Below, one piece after another: positions 32,901-44,944 of a DNA stretch of 64,000 nucleotides (positions within the stretch are counted from its first letter, which is position 1; the number at the start of each line of letters is the position of its first letter). Origin of the DNA: Rhynchopus euleeides (Eukaryota; Euglenozoa; Diplonemea; Diplonemida; Diplonemidae); contig OY723250.1 in assembly GCA_963210315.1 (NCBI GenBank), positions 2,046,001-2,110,000 on the forward strand, read 5' to 3'. The position numbers and the translations under genes were made by a program. The notes beneath the pieces are model-generated. The model saw only the letters and a program-made list of their open reading frames with translations. It was not told where the DNA came from and did not search any database.

Positions 32901-33519
32901 CGTCGGAACGGAATATTCCCGGGTCGTGTGTGGTTTGTTTATCCCAAACAGGATTCGTGTCAAACAGATGGCGGGTGTGCTGCGCTTTTTTGGGCAACAC
33001 AAAAGGACAACCTCCCCCGCAGCAAGAGGCTGTGGGTGTTGGTCTTGTTTTGCCCGGATGTGGCGCGCAAAGCAAAATCCCTTTATCGTTTATTCTGAAG
33101 AACGGTGGAATTGCAGCGTGCAGAGGAAGCAGAATGACGAACGAACCCTTTTTATCCTTTATACGGCATGTCGCCTTCTTGAGGACTGCGGGCAGCGTAT
33201 GAAAGGCACAGAGCTGCCTTCATTCGACTGGCAAGCGGTTTCTCCGAACGTACCGGCTCCCGAACCAACAGGAATGGAACTGCCTCAGTATGGTGTTGTA
33301 CAATTATGACTGTTCGCACAGATCAACAAACCGCGTACCGTTTGTTCACCCGGGTTTGGCAAACAGTTAGGGGAAACGCCGATCGGCTACAGGCAAGTAC
33401 AGCGAAGAATTCCGTGGACCCTAAATTCAGGAGGAAGGGGACATGAGAGGGGTTCCCGAAGCACACCCTTGTAGCCCCCAGGGCATTGTGCATTCGGCTG
33501 CACAGCAGCAGTGCTAGAC
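29904..33519. other. Gene-free region between the 8-TM genes
   Basis: Long C runs lie at 30002-30016, 30892-30928 and 31030-31105. M-like repeats (ACGCACACTTGTGAGCAG to TGTGGAAGCGTCAACGCA) are at about 30450-30560 and 32758-32872. Between 31440 and 32520 several overlapping frames (31447-32064, 32124-32513 and 32191-32529) have mixed composition but no motif I recognise. They may be decayed coding sequence. Confidence 0.45.
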
Positions 33520-33573
33520 GGCCCCCCCTCCCCACCCCTGCCTGCCGGAACCACACACACACACACCTCTGCA
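33517..33573 (+). promoter_or_regulatory. Pyrimidine tract and AG upstream of the second 8-TM gene
   Basis: CCCCCCCTCCCCACCCCTGCC (about 33521-33541) precedes CACACACACACACCTCTGCAG at about 33553-33573, 38 bp before the start codon. It is similar in position and composition to the tract before paralogue 1. It could be a splice acceptor, possibly a trans-splice site. Confidence 0.35.
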
Positions 33574-33610
33574 GGACTGCGACACGGTCACCAGCGACCG
33601 TGAGGCCACC

Positions 33611-36600
33611 ATGGGTGCATGGGGGCGTGGGGGGTCGGCATGGTCTCCTGTTGCGACATGCACCCTCGTGTACCTGCTGGTGGTGCTGCAGGCTGGCGGA
33701 GCCGAAGCCGACAACAAGTATTGGTTCAAAGCGACTAAGTCGTGGCAGAGAAACCGCGGCGGTGGGGGAGAGGCCCTCGGAAGTGCTTCAAAGGAGTATA
33801 CGATGAAGGGCAGCGTGGCACTCCAAGGTGGGGTCAGCAGGGGTCTTGGCTGTTTGCAGTGCAACAGGAATGGTGACTGTACTTCAACAGGGACATGGGC
33901 TAGTTCTGGGGAACAGCTCAAAGCCGGCAGCGAGCTGAAGCTCACTGTGTACTACGACGCATGGGAGAACGATCACGGTGACAGGTGCGACTATTCGAGC
34001 GGCCTTTTTGCGCAAGATGAGGAGCGCGAGCAAAAAACATGCGTAGCGAATTTTCATGACTTTGCTTTGGGTGTCGTACACACGTACAGGTGTCAAGGCG
34101 GCAAGGCGTGGTTAGAGGTACAGTTCAAGTGGTGGCCCGAAGCAACCCCAGCGCCACCGACACCGGCACCACCAACGCCTATACCTCCGACACCTGCACC
34201 TCCAACACCGGCGCCGCCAACACCTGCACCGCCAACACCCTCGCCGCCAACACCTGCACCTCCAACTCCTGCACCTCCAACACCGTCACCACCGACACCC
34301 GCGCCGCCAACCCCTGCACCGCCGACGCCTGCACCACCTACACCCGCACCACCGACACCGTCACCGCCAACACCGGCACCGCCAACACCCGCGCCACCCA
34401 CACCCTCACCGCCAACTCCCGCACCGCCAACACCTGCACCACCAACTCCCGCGCCACCGACACCGGCGCCACCAACACCGGCTCCGCCAACACCCGCACC
34501 GCCAACACCTGCACCTCCAACTCCCGCGCCACCTACTCCAGCGCCACCAACACCGTCACCGCCGACACCCTCACCGCCGACGCCTGCACCGCCGACTCCG
34601 GCCCCACCAACACCGGCGCCTCCAACTCCCGCGCCACCGACACCGTCACCGCCAACACCGGCACCGCCAACACCCGCACCGCCGACACCTGCGCCACCGA
34701 CACCTGCACCGCCGACACCAGCGCCACCGACACCTTCGCCGCCCACACCTGCGCCTCCCACACCGGCACCGCCGACACCTGCACCGCCAACACCTGCACC
34801 GCCTACACCAGCACCACCGACACCTTCACCTCCCACACCTGCGCCTCCAACACAGGCGCCACCAACTCCTGCACCACCGACGCCGGCACCTCCAACACCG
34901 TCACCGCCGACACCTGCGCCACCAACGCCGGCACCGCCGACACCCGCACCGCCAACACCCGCGCCGCCGACACCTGCGCCGCCATCCCCTGCACCGCCAA
35001 CACCTGCGCCTCCGACACCGGCACCACCTACGCCTGCGCCACCAACGCCGTCACCTCCTACACCTGTGCCACCAACTCCGTCACCTCCAACACCCGCGCC
35101 ACCGACGCCTGTGCCACCGACACCGTCACCGCCAACACCGGCACCACCGACACCGGCACCTCCAACTCCGTCTCCGCCGACGCCTGCGCCGCCCACACCT
35201 CTCCCTCCGACACTGTCGCCTCCGACGCCGGCACCGGCAACCCCTGCACCTGCGACAGCTGCGCCACCCACACCCGCGCCACAGACGACGGTGCCAGAAA
35301 CGCCTGGTCCCACCAGATCGCCGCCGACGTTTTCACCGCCCACCGCAGCACCCCCCACCGCTTCGCCACCAGCGCTTGTGCTTCAGTGTCCCGACACGGT
35401 CACGGACGAGCATATCCGTGCACGTCAGGTGATGCTGCACGGGCATGACAACAGTGGCACACCGATGCAGGTGGACTTCCGTGCCACAGGCCTGACAGCA
35501 GGTGTGACCAACGGTGTGGAGCACCACACCAAGAGGCGGGGTTTCTGGCGGCAGCTGGAGGGTGACGTTGCGCCTGGCGTGTTTGCGCTGCAGCTGGGTT
35601 ACCCGCTGTTCGAAGGCGGGCACAACGAGGAGGTGCGTCTGACGGTGACGAACCTGGCGTCGTCCCTCAGCTCCAGCTGTGTCGTGCGTGTGCAGTCCTC
35701 TGGTGTGACAGAGTCATCAGAGGAGCCTTCGCTGGGGCGCGGTGCTGGATCGGTTGCTGGGGCTGTTGTCGGTGCTGCAGGCGCTGCCACCACGCTGTCG
35801 CTTCTGAGCACCGTGTCGTGTGGTGGGGAGGAGGACCTGCCCTTCATCCTGCACCCCACAGGGATTAGTGTCAACGACAGCCCGTACCTGGGTGCCATTG
35901 TGGGGAACCTGTCGATTGCTATCGGTGTGACCCTCCTGTCTTACATGGTGGTGTTCATTGTGTTCAAGTGCCTCCCGCAGTGCCTTCCAGTCCAGCGTCT
36001 GCTGGCTGCGAAAGGGCTGACGCGCTTCCCTTCTGTTGCACTCTTCTTCTTCCTCATCCTGTACCAAGGCACTGTGTACGCATCTCTTGAGCTTATCGCC
36101 TACAATCAAACAACAGGAGAGCTGCTTGCAGGCATCTGCAGCACTGCCTTCTGCATTGTCGTCCCTGTGTGCACTGCCTACACGGTGAAGGCGTCTGTGC
36201 CACAGAAGGGTCTGTACGCACTGGAGCCAGGTGCTGGTTCTCCGCGTGTGTTCCTGCTGGGTCCTGGTGAGTGGGTGGCTGCATCACGCGATGACATGTG
36301 GAACCAGCGCTTCTTCTCGATGATCAAGCCCTTCAACGAGAAGGCGTGCTGGTTTGCCGCCTTCAGCTTCCTGCTGTCGTTTGCTGTGGCAGCGCTGAAT
36401 GTGCCGGAGGTGGACACGCTCATCCAGTGCGGGCACCTGAAGCTGGGCATCGGTGTGATCTTTGCTGTGATGGCGCTGTTCGTGGCTGTCCTCCGACCCT
36501 ACGCACGCACACGCGACACAGTCACCTACTTCGTGATGCACTCACTCACCAGCGCAGCCGTCTTCCTCCAGGCCTTCGGGCTGTACAGCGAGGACCTCAA

Positions 36601-37147
36601 CAACTGGCGCTTCGCCCCTTCTACCACGCTGTTCCAGGTGTGCTTCATCATCGTGCTGATCAAGGCCGCTGTCGACATGATCTGTGATGCTTACGTGGTT
36701 CTCACCTCACGCCGTGGGAGGCTGCAGACAGCACACTGGGAGCGGGGCGATGCCGTCATGAAGGAGGTGTCTGTCGAGATGGACTACAGCGACGAGATGC
36801 TCCTCGCAAAGGACGACAGCAGCAGCGGTTCCGTCAGCATCGTCAGCCGCTCCCTCAACGACAGCCGCAGGGTTCTGGGCGAGAACTCAGCCGACCTCGG
36901 CAGGAGGCCGTCGCAGCTGACGGCTTCGCTGCTTTCGGATTCGGATGCAATTTACCCTGGCCTGGGGCGGCAGCGCAGGTCTTACTTCTCACACCCCTCA
37001 CGCCGCAGCAACAGCATTGCTGTGGGTGAGGACGCTGTGCCACGCAGCCCTCTGCGTGCATCGCACGCCTTCCCCCCCGCTGTCGCCAACGGGCTCAGCA
37101 GGTCCACACGCCTGAGCCCTGTGGGTGGTGTTTCGATCGTCATTTAG
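33611..37147 (+). CDS. Pro/Thr-stalked 8-TM surface protein, paralogue 2
   Basis: The protein has 1,178 residues in one frame. The start GCCACCATGG matches the ideal animal-type Kozak context and opens a signal peptide ([17 protein letters not shown]). The N-terminal domain (about 30-178) shares with paralogue 1 the pattern C(I/L)QC, DAWEND, RCD and spaced cysteines, but is otherwise strongly diverged. The stalk of [10 protein letters not shown] units spans about 179-585, roughly twice the length of paralogue 1. The second domain ([18 protein letters not shown], from about 588) and the eight membrane segments (about 711-733, then about 764-1030) are nearly identical to paralogue 1, also at the DNA level. 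The cytosolic tail (about 1031-1178) differs and is Ser/Arg-rich. Function is unknown. A surface receptor or channel with an extended stalk is an inference from layout. Confidence 0.9.
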   Translation: MGAWGRGGSAWSPVATCTLVYLLVVLQAGGAEADNKYWFKATKSWQRNRGGGGEALGSASKEYTMKGSVALQGGVSRGLGCLQCNRNGDCTSTGTWASSGEQLKAGSELKLTVYYDAWENDHGDRCDYSSGLFAQDEEREQKTCVANFHDFALGVVHTYRCQGGKAWLEVQFKWWPEATPAPPTPAPPTPIPPTPAPPTPAPPTPAPPTPSPPTPAPPTPAPPTPSPPTPAPPTPAPPTPAPPTPAPPTPSPPTPAPPTPAPPTPSPPTPAPPTPAPPTPAPPTPAPPTPAPPTPAPPTPAPPTPAPPTPAPPTPSPPTPSPPTPAPPTPAPPTPAPPTPAPPTPSPPTPAPPTPAPPTPAPPTPAPPTPAPPTPSPPTPAPPTPAPPTPAPPTPAPPTPAPPTPSPPTPAPPTQAPPTPAPPTPAPPTPSPPTPAPPTPAPPTPAPPTPAPPTPAPPSPAPPTPAPPTPAPPTPAPPTPSPPTPVPPTPSPPTPAPPTPVPPTPSPPTPAPPTPAPPTPSPPTPAPPTPLPPTLSPPTPAPATPAPATAAPPTPAPQTTVPETPGPTRSPPTFSPPTAAPPTASPPALVLQCPDTVTDEHIRARQVMLHGHDNSGTPMQVDFRATGLTAGVTNGVEHHTKRRGFWRQLEGDVAPGVFALQLGYPLFEGGHNEEVRLTVTNLASSLSSSCVVRVQSSGVTESSEEPSLGRGAGSVAGAVVGAAGAATTLSLLSTVSCGGEEDLPFILHPTGISVNDSPYLGAIVGNLSIAIGVTLLSYMVVFIVFKCLPQCLPVQRLLAAKGLTRFPSVALFFFLILYQGTVYASLELIAYNQTTGELLAGICSTAFCIVVPVCTAYTVKASVPQKGLYALEPGAGSPRVFLLGPGEWVAASRDDMWNQRFFSMIKPFNEKACWFAAFSFLLSFAVAALNVPEVDTLIQCGHLKLGIGVIFAVMALFVAVLRPYARTRDTVTYFVMHSLTSAAVFLQAFGLYSEDLNNWRFAPSTTLFQVCFIIVLIKAAVDMICDAYVVLTSRRGRLQTAHWERGDAVMKEVSVEMDYSDEMLLAKDDSSSGSVSIVSRSLNDSRRVLGENSADLGRRPSQLTASLLSDSDAIYPGLGRQRRSYFSHPSRRSNSIAVGEDAVPRSPLRASHAFPPAVANGLSRSTRLSPVGGVSIVI
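34146..35345 (+). repeat. 15-bp coding repeat for the PPTPA stalk, gene 2
   Basis: About 80 tandem 15-bp units encode [10 protein letters not shown] and a few [15 protein letters not shown] variants. Third positions vary freely while Pro and Thr are held. The 421-codon Gly/Val frame on the opposite strand is a shadow of this repeat. Confidence 0.9.
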
Positions 37148-37626
37148 AGGACCCTCGTTCCGGCTTCGGCAAATCACCACCCACCCCACGGCTCTGGCGG
37201 CTCGGATGTATTTTTACGTTTTGTGCCGGCCGAGTCAGTCGGCGTGATACTGATCACACACCCTCCCCTGCCCCACCCCCGCCTCCACCCGGTGAGATGC
37301 TCAAGTCATTAAGTCATTAGGTGCTTCTGTGATGTGCCCCCTGTCGACAGGTAATGCCGTCGTCCCATGCTACACCCTTCTGCATCAGCATCAGTTTTCC
37401 AGTTTTCGATTTCATTTTTGGGCGGTCCACAGACAACGGGAGGGAAATGTCAAAAAATTTGAATGGCCAAAAACTCATCTCCCAGAGCAAAATGACCCCA
37501 CCACGATCCGGAAATTTTCCGGAAATGAAATCCGAAATTTCGGTCCAGAAACGCTCTGGCGACGATCGCTGGGCCAAAAGCGACAGTCGCTGAATCGCTG
37601 AGCGACAGTCGCCATTGTCACATTGC
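37148..37626. other. 3' flank of paralogue 2
   Basis: No gene. AATTTTCCGGAAAT-like AT/GC palindromes (about 37510-37545) and GCGACAGTCGC motifs (about 37580-37612) are visible. Confidence 0.4.
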
Positions 37627-39162
37627 GGAAAGGACCCCCCCCCCCCTTGGACCTGTACAGGGGGGGGTACTTTTACCTAATTGGCATTTCCCAGTAAGTG
37701 GTGTCAATAGGCACCCCATGGCCAAAATGACCCCACCACAATCCGCACGGATCCCAAATATCCCAAAGAACGGGTTTTTGGAAAATCCGAGGGGGGGGGT
37801 CCCGCTGGGTGGGTAGGTGGGGTGGGGTGTGGGCTGGTGAAGGTGGCTGCCTCCCAGCCACCTTCACCCATGACCAGTCCCTGAACCAGACCCACGTTTC
37901 ACGGGCGAAACTTGGCTCGTACACCACCAAAGTGACCCCACTGTGATCCGCAAAAATTCCAAACGTTCAAAAGAAAGGGGTTTTGGAACACCCGAGGAGG
38001 GGGTCCCACTGGGTGGGTGGGGTGGGGTGTGGGCTGACTGCCTCCCAGCCACGCTGACCAGCCCCTGAACTAGACCCGTGTTTCATGGGTGATGCTTGGC
38101 TCGCACACCACCAAAGTGACCCCACTGTGATCCGCACAAATTCCAAACGTTCAAAAGAAAGGGGTTTTGGAACACCCGTGGGGTCCCGCTGGGTGGGTGG
38201 GTGTGGCTGCCTCCCAGTCACATTCCCTTAGGACCAGCCCCTGAACCAGAGGCACATTTCATGGATGGTGTTTGGCTCCTAGACCCACAAAGTGACCCCA
38301 CTACGATTCGCAAAAGTTCCAAACATTCAGAAGAACGTGGTTTTGGAATACCCGAGGAGGGGGTCCCGCTGGGTGGGTGGGCTGGTGTGGCTGCCTCCCA
38401 GTCACATCCTCCTGGGGCCAGCCTCCTATGACCAGACCCTGAATCAGACCCACATTTCATGGGTGAAGCTTGACACCTCGACCCACAGTGTGACCCCACT
38501 ACGATCCGCACAGATTCCAAATAGTCAAAAGAAAGGTGTTTCGAAACACCCGAGGAGGGGGTCCCGCTGATTTTGGGTCACTTTCGGGTGATGTCAGGTA
38601 CCTGGAGTGACCGCAGGTAGCCCATTTTCAGGGTGGGAGCCCTACTCGTACGTCACCCAGATTCAGCCCAAACCGTGCACCTCGGGTGCACGGTCGCCGG
38701 CAGCGCGCGGGCACCCGGAAACAGGCCGCATTTGCGCGCGCTGCCTGCACCCTGCACGCCAGCCCCCCCCCCCCCCCCCCCCGGGGCTGTAAGCGACCCC
38801 CCAGAAAATTACCCCAGCCACTGCCCCCCCCCCCCCCCCCACGCATCGCCCAATGAAAGCGATGCCAGCAAAATCGGCCCAGGGGAGGGGCGCCGGCACG
38901 CAAGACAAAGAACCTCGCATTCAGCATATCATGTGAATAAAAAAGACGTCAGAGAAAATGGATGAGATTAGCGGAAAAACAGAAGAAAAAGACCTATGTC
39001 ATGCAAGGGTGTGGGACGGTTTGCATCTGGAGTGATTTACGGGCAAAATAATCGCGCGCGGGGGGAAGACATCAACACTCCGCTACTCAGGGTGTGCACG
39101 GGGTTGTCAGTCTGCTCGGGGGAGGGTGGGTGGGTGTGTGTGCACGATGTATGCAGTGGACG
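37627..39162 (+). repeat. 1.53-kb inverted repeat, left arm
   Basis: This segment is the reverse complement of 45861-47394, nearly identical over its whole length. The arm begins GGAAAGGACC and ends ATGCAGTGGACG. It contains about five tandem units of 155-195 bp (AGTGACCCCACTGTGATCCG, TTCCAAACGTTCAAAAGAAA, CCGAGGAGGGGGTCCCGCTG) between about 37720 and 38565, and two poly(C) runs near 38761-38782 and 38826-38840. No gene is supported inside. Confidence 0.9.
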
Positions 39163-41039
39163 GTATGGTAGGCTTATGCTACTGTTGGTTCTCAGGACTG
39201 GCCACCACTGCGCGGGTCAAATTTTTGGAAAGGGGGCCTTGACCAAAGGCAAACAGTTTTTGAGTTCTTGCACCACTTCATCTCGGGACTACTCTGATTG
39301 GATTCCTCGGATTCGTCGACACACTGTTTCAGAACTGTGCACTTCTCCATCCACACCGGCATCGGGTCACCCGCTGAATGCCGTGAGGGCCGAAGCCCAG
39401 GGTCAGATTTCGGTACAAGGCGATTAACAGGTCGTTGAGAGGTTCGCAAGTTTAAATGTACCTACAAAAGCTTCATGTACCCATGATAGGGATTTAGTCA
39501 TTGCTATAGGTGAAGATCAGAGCCCAGGCGGGATGTAAGACAGGGTGTCGCAGATGCAACAATGTCTCCAGAGCCACTTTGTATGCCTTTGTTCGGGATG
39601 CCCCTTCACCTGTCGCGCTTAGGTTCCGTCCAAGTTCGCCGATTCCAGTGCTTCAAGAGAGCACACAGTTCCTTCCCAGTAGTCTTCATCCTCGGTTCCG
39701 AATCATCGCAGTCCCTCGAATCCATGGTGCAGAACTAAATTCTCGAAAGGTGGTCAATGTTTTGAAAGGGGCCCGTGACCAGCGGAAATTGGAATTTTTG
39801 ACCCAAACCTGCAAGTGTACTGTTGTTTAACGTTGTCCAAAGCCCCTTGCGGTGTGACAGTACATTCGTTATGTGAATATCTGTCACATGGCTATGGCAA
39901 CACAGACACAGGCAAGCTGGGGAGGCGTCGCGTCCGTCGAAAAGATCATTTCTGCACAACTACCGGCATCGCAGCTACGGTAGAAGTGACTGACCCTGTT
40001 CTTGTAATCTTGACGCTGGAAAATTCCATTCGGAAATACCAAACACATCCACTGAAAGTGGATGGAATGGGCGTCAAGACCGTGATTTTTGGGGGAGTGG
40101 ACTGCCCTGTATCGTGAACCCGCTGAGGGTACAAAATACAGAACAGGGAGGCACAGGTGCAGCACAACACAGGCAGGCAGGCAGGAAACAATGGGTGCAG
40201 GTCAGACAAAATGTTCGGTGTCAATCGGCTTGGTTTGATTTGTAGGGATGATGCGGAACACACAACCCGCACCCAACCTCCAGATTCAGCCACTGTACCC
40301 ATTTTCACCAGTTATATCCGCTCACTCAGAGCAAAACCGAAAAATACTACGAGAAACACTTGGCCTCGATGCTGTGAGTGTTGCATTGGACGTTTCAAAG
40401 ACAAGTCGTTGTGTGTGCGCCAAACCCGGATGAACAAACCTCACGTGGTTTGGCTGATGAAGGTTGGTGTGAATGTGCGCACAGTCATAACAACAAGGCA
40501 AGGTAGATTGTGTTTGTCACCCAAAGCGCTGCCAACTATCTTTTTCACTGTGGGGGTCTTCGCTACCGGATGGTCGTCAGTGCATCTTGGTGTATTTGCT
40601 GTTGAAATAGTGAAAACTGACGAAGATTGACGAAGAATAACGACCAGCGAAGACCCCCTGTGACAACCTTCTTGTTGTGTGTGGTCTTGTCCCAAAAAGA
40701 GAACTCGTCCAGCCAGTGGGTCGTAACAACCGACACTCACACCTTGCCATTTTGTAAGTTCGGCGTAGCCAACTCAGGAAACTTTTCACCGTGCGGATCC
40801 TTGCGAACACTTCACACGCCCGGCAGGTTGGTGGGGTGTTCTGTGTTCGAAGAAGTTCGACTGTCGTTGCACCGTCACACCCCACTCACCCATCCCACCC
40901 CGCCACCAGAGATCACACTCCAGAAGATGGGTTGTTCTTTTGCGGTGGTTTGATGGTGGTGTCGAAAGCAATTCGCGCAAGATACTGAACGACGCACAAC
41001 ACTTTTCACCCAGAAAAGGGGGGGTTTGGCCCTTCAATG
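39163..41039. other. Gene-free region inside the large inverted repeat
   Basis: Apart from MITE K4 there is no recognisable gene or element. Overlapping frames near 40157-40630 and 39510-39830 carry no known motif. Confidence 0.45.
40552..40658. mobile_element. K4: hairpin MITE
   Basis: It starts GGGGGTCTTCGCTACCGGA and ends CAGCGAAGACCCCC. TGT flanks on both sides (40549-40551 and 40659-40661) form a 3-bp target duplication. Confidence 0.9.
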
Positions 41040-41064
41040 AAAACCTGCCACACAGCCGCTCAGG

Positions 41065-41624
41065 CCTTGCGATGCTCAAGTGCCGGTTGGACCCCTATGT
41101 CCTTCAGGCCCCAAAGCAGGCAACGATATGGGATCAACCTCACAGGGGTGAACAACAGGGTGAACAAGGCACGGGTTTACACTGCAACCTCAAGGACTGG
41201 CGACACCTCTCCCACAGTCTGCGGCGACTCTGCCGTGGCGACAAGGCTTCCTGTCACGGGAGATCGCTGCGTGGATCAACGTGGCACCACCCGTGTGCTC
41301 GGCAGGTTGTTTCGGCACCTGCTTTCTCCGTGTCATGCTTTTCGTGAGCGTGTCAGGGATTGTTGGCACACGCTGGGGAGGGTTTCACATGATGACATAA
41401 CATACATCAGAAGCACACACCCACGTGGCGCTATCCTTGGCAGGACTTTGAAGTGCCGCCTTGATATCCTTGTTGGATAGAACCCTCATATCACACCCTC
41501 AATCAGCTGACGAAAACCTAGGAAAAAACGAGTGTAGGATAGCGGGCCCGGTTACTCACGGTATGGACCCTCGGGGTCAGGCTGCGATACCAGCACGCGA
41601 ACCCAAATTGCAATACGAAAACCT
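41065..41624 (+). repeat. Diverged R unit joined to the 3' end of the RT element
   Basis: 41065-41514 matches repeat R (from GCCTTGCGATGCTCAAGTGC to CAGCTGACGA) with scattered changes and small indels. From about 41530 (GTAGGATAGCGGGCCCGG) to 41624 it matches the reverse complement of 7718-7800, the non-coding 3' end next to the RT frame in element A. The RT frame itself is absent. TGGGG ends and GATCACAACA arrays are not present here. Confidence 0.8.
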
Positions 41625-41759
41625 GAGATTTCTGGCTGATTTGGCCATGTACCCAGGTCCTCAGCAGGAGCTAGATATTCGCGGTCCCATTTTAGGGCAA
41701 CGAATGGGCTCAAAATTCATAAATTCCTTTGAAAACGGACCCAAATGTCCAAAATAGGC

Positions 41760-42425
41760 CCACCCCAAAAAAAATTTTCGAAAAGGTCCCCCCACAGAAT
41801 TTCTCAGAATTTTCCAGATTTCTCAGATTTTCCAGAATTCCGACAGAATTCTCAGAATTTTCCAGATTTTCTCAGATTTTTCAGATTTTGGCATTCTGGC
41901 CCGGATTTTTGCAGAAATATTTCGATGAGCCATTTTAGGGCTCAAAATGGGCTCAAAATTCAAAAATTCCTTTGAAAATGGGTCCAAAGGGGGCCCTCGC
42001 TACCAAGTGTGACTGAGTGAGAAAAAGTGAGAAGTCAGCCACGTTTGGCTGAAAACTGACGACTCGTGACTCACAGTGACTCGTAGCGAGGGCCCCCAAA
42101 TGTCCAAAATAGGCCCACCCCAAAAAAAAATTTTGAAAAGGTCCCCCCCACAGATTTTCCAGAATTCTGACAGAATTTCTCAGAATTTTCCAGATTTCTC
42201 AGATTTTCCAGAATTCTGAGAAATCTGGAAAAATCTGTCCAGAATCTGGCCAGATTTTTTCCAGAATTCTCAGATTTTTCCAGATTTCTCAGAATTTCCA
42301 GAATTCTGAAAAATCTGGAAAAATCTGTCCAGAATCTGGACAGATTTTCTCAGATTTTGAAAATTCTGAAAAATCTGGAATCCCCAGAATCTGCCAGAAT
42401 CTGTGAAATTCTGGCAGAAATCTGT
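41760..42425. repeat. CAGAATTTTCCAGATTT simple-type repeat region
   Basis: Irregular repeats of CAGAATTTTC, CAGATTTCTCAGATTTT and their complements fill the region. A longer unit (GGACCCAAATGTCCAAAATA, CCACCCCAAAAAAAATTTT) starts at about 41737 and again at about 42098, the second directly after MITE J1. Confidence 0.75.
41989..42097. mobile_element. J1: 109-bp hairpin MITE
   Basis: GGGGGCCCTCGCTACCAAGT is mirrored at the other end (GTAGCGAGGGCCCCC). AAA on each side (41986-41988 and 42098-42100) is the target duplication, and a related uninterrupted site is visible at about 41737. Confidence 0.9.
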
Positions 42426-42751
42426 CAAACCATGCTTAGTACGTTTATTTGACCCCCCCCTGTAAGCATCCCCCACACCTGCATTTAATAGTACCCCCAA
42501 CCCCCCCTCCCCCTCACACCATCTCGTTCTCAGTTGTGCCAGATATTGCTCTTCGCTTCCCTTCACCCCATGGTTTTGGTTGTTCTGTGCGCGCCTGTTT
42601 TTTTTTATATATTTCTGCAGGGCGCCTTGTCATATCGCAGCATCGCTCCCCCCTCCCCCCCCACCCTCCGTCGAGACAAACACCACCGGTCGCGCAAGTT
42701 GCCGGAGGGTGGGGGGAGGGGTCGTTTTCTCTAACTATAGCACCCACGACC

Positions 42752-43572
42752 CCCCCCCCTAGGCATAGGGTGCGGGCGATTCGGTTATCGCCCAAATCGC
42801 AAAAATTATCGCCCTCATTATCGCCCATTCTGTCAAGGCGATAAGTGGGCGATAAATTTTCCGTCGTATTTTTGGGGGCAAAATGGCCCGGCCAGGGACG
42901 TCAGATCACTGCTGAGGTGGTGAGTGGGTCATTGCCTCAGTGAAGACCCGGTCCTGACCTATATCAAGCCCTCTGCTCCAGTGTTCTCAGTGGGTCATGA
43001 CTCTGTGACCAGGGTCAGAACCGCCCCAGGTCTCACATCAGCCGTGAAGCTTCCTGTGGGCTCTGCAATGAGTCATCTCAAACGTACGGAGTGCATCTCC
43101 TCCCATTCAGACCGACTACACTAGAACCACGCATCTCCTTCAACACTAAGGTGTACCCGCTTCATGCTCACGAGTGCTCCTAGTAACGGCGAGTGAACAG
43201 GTCCTGAGCGAGGTCAGGATCTGGGTCAATGCCCTTCCTCACGTGGGTTTTGACCGAGAAATGACCCACCCGCATGACGTCAGTGGTCAGAAGCTGATTT
43301 CTGATACAGAATCCGAGGTCTTGGCCCAGTTGTTGACGAGGTCACAGGGCCCTGTGGGACCCAGGGTCAGTAGAGCGGTAACCCACTCACCACGAGCTGA
43401 AGACCCCTTCAGAAAGTGTGAAAGAAAACGGGCGATACTGGGCGATAATTTGGCGATAATTGGGCGATAATGGGCGATAAGGCGATTCGATACGCGATAA
43501 TCGGGGCTCGAACCCGGTTGGGCGAATATAGGGCGATAGGCGAATCGCCCGCACCCTATGCCTAGGGGGGGG
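42752..43572. mobile_element. Element G: 0.8-kb TIR element with GGGCGATAA repeats
   Basis: The ends CCTAGGCATAGGGTGCGGGC and GCCCGCACCCTATGCCTAGG are perfect inverted repeats continuing into C/G runs. GGGCGATAA and TTATCGCCC motifs crowd both subterminal zones (42767-42860 and 43430-43545). The middle is about 570 bp without a recognisable gene. No clear target duplication is seen. Confidence 0.85.
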
Positions 43573-44690
43573 TCACTGCTAAGGAAAAGTGGTAGACAAA
43601 CAGCAATTTTTCCGACACCCCCATTCCGCCCCCCGGAGAGCCTATTTTTGGGTATCTGTTGGCCGATATGTGGTGGAACACACGTTTTAGGCCCATTTCG
43701 GTGATTTTTGACACCCGGGAAGGCATTTTTCGCCCATTTTAATTTTCCTACCAGAACTTGTACCTCGGGGTAGTAGCGTGGCCTCGTCATTTTTTGACCA
43801 CAACCACTGGGAAGAGGCATTGTATCAAGTTCCACATACATATCGTCCAGGAGGTTCTCCTGGAGCTCAAGTATGGTGAATTCATCCTGGTGGAGCCCGC
43901 TCTCCTCGGCGCGATCCATCAATTCAGCACCCCGTTTCCTTCCCAGGAAGCTGCGGATCTCGCCCTGTTTGTGGGTCAAGTATCTCCCGGAACGCTTCCT
44001 GGGCAGTTGTCTGGGGACGCGGTAGCTTCGCAAATGCGCGCACATCCTCTGCCGAGGGTACAGGAGGATTTCCCCACCTCAGTATTCACTATTCCGCTTG
44101 CGTTGATCTGTGCGAGTGCAGTCACCGTTGAGGCTGTACACTGAAAGCGGCTCATCAGCTGTACTGTCATTGACGAGCGGAGACCCTCCAGCCAGTCGTG
44201 CACCACACCTGTTTGAATTCGATCCACACCGACCTCGGCTCACGTCAGCACTAGGGTGCGAGCGCTGCAGTGGAGTATGTGTTCGTACAGGGGCAACCGT
44301 GCCACCTGTGCTGCACCTTCACCACTGTGTGCTTCCGGTACAACAACCGGTAGGTACCTTCTTGTGCGATATCTGCGACCTGCAGCACCGCCATCTCACA
44401 GCAGGGCTTGCACCGCTGTTCCGATAGACTCCACAGGAACCTCTCGGCAGCTTTGAAGGGTGGAACAGAGCTTTCCTTGGCTCATTGCATGTTGATCGCG
44501 ACGAGACCTTGCCCACGGGGGGTAGGCAAGGTACAAGTTGTGGTATGGAAAATTAGGATGGGGTCTGAGAGGGTAACAAGGCCACAGATCATGTTGTAGT
44601 GGGGGTATTTCCGGGTTCCGACACATTCTGGACCGGTTTTTCATATTTTTTTGGCCCAAAAATGACCTCCGAGGGAAAGTGGAATTTTGG
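43573..44690. other. Region with possible decayed coding sequence (minus strand)
   Basis: On the minus strand the frame from 44045 gives about 100 residues of ordinary composition (AELMDRAEESGLHQDEFTI) before running into element G. Near 44450-44250 another minus frame reads CEMAVLQVADIAQEGTYRLL and ends at a stop. I recognise no family. It may be a broken host or transposon gene. Confidence 0.25.
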
Positions 44691-44944
44691 GGTTTGTCCC
44701 CCCCAGTGACCCCCCCCCCCTACCCCCCCCCCCCCCCCCCCCTGCATAAATTCTTTTCTGCACGATGAGGCTGAGGGTGTCCGGACCCGTTTCAAACAAG
44801 AACGGCATAACTGACGCCGGCCCTTTTTTTTTATGACACATGATACACATGTCTGATAACGGCTGATCGGGTCCTGTAATTTGCAGAGTCCCCTCTGAAA
44901 AAATATTGATCCTCGAATCCTCAGTTTGCGCTCTTTTTTTTTTT

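Noticed and set aside
34090-35448. 452-codon Thr/Ala/Asn-rich frame on the same strand as gene 2
   Set aside because: It overlaps the stalk repeat in another frame. Third-position variation supports only the PPTPA frame.
43495-43530. tRNA-like T-arm (GGGTTCGAGCCCC) on the minus strand of element G
   Set aside because: Only four stem pairs form, and there is no A box, anticodon arm or acceptor stem around it.
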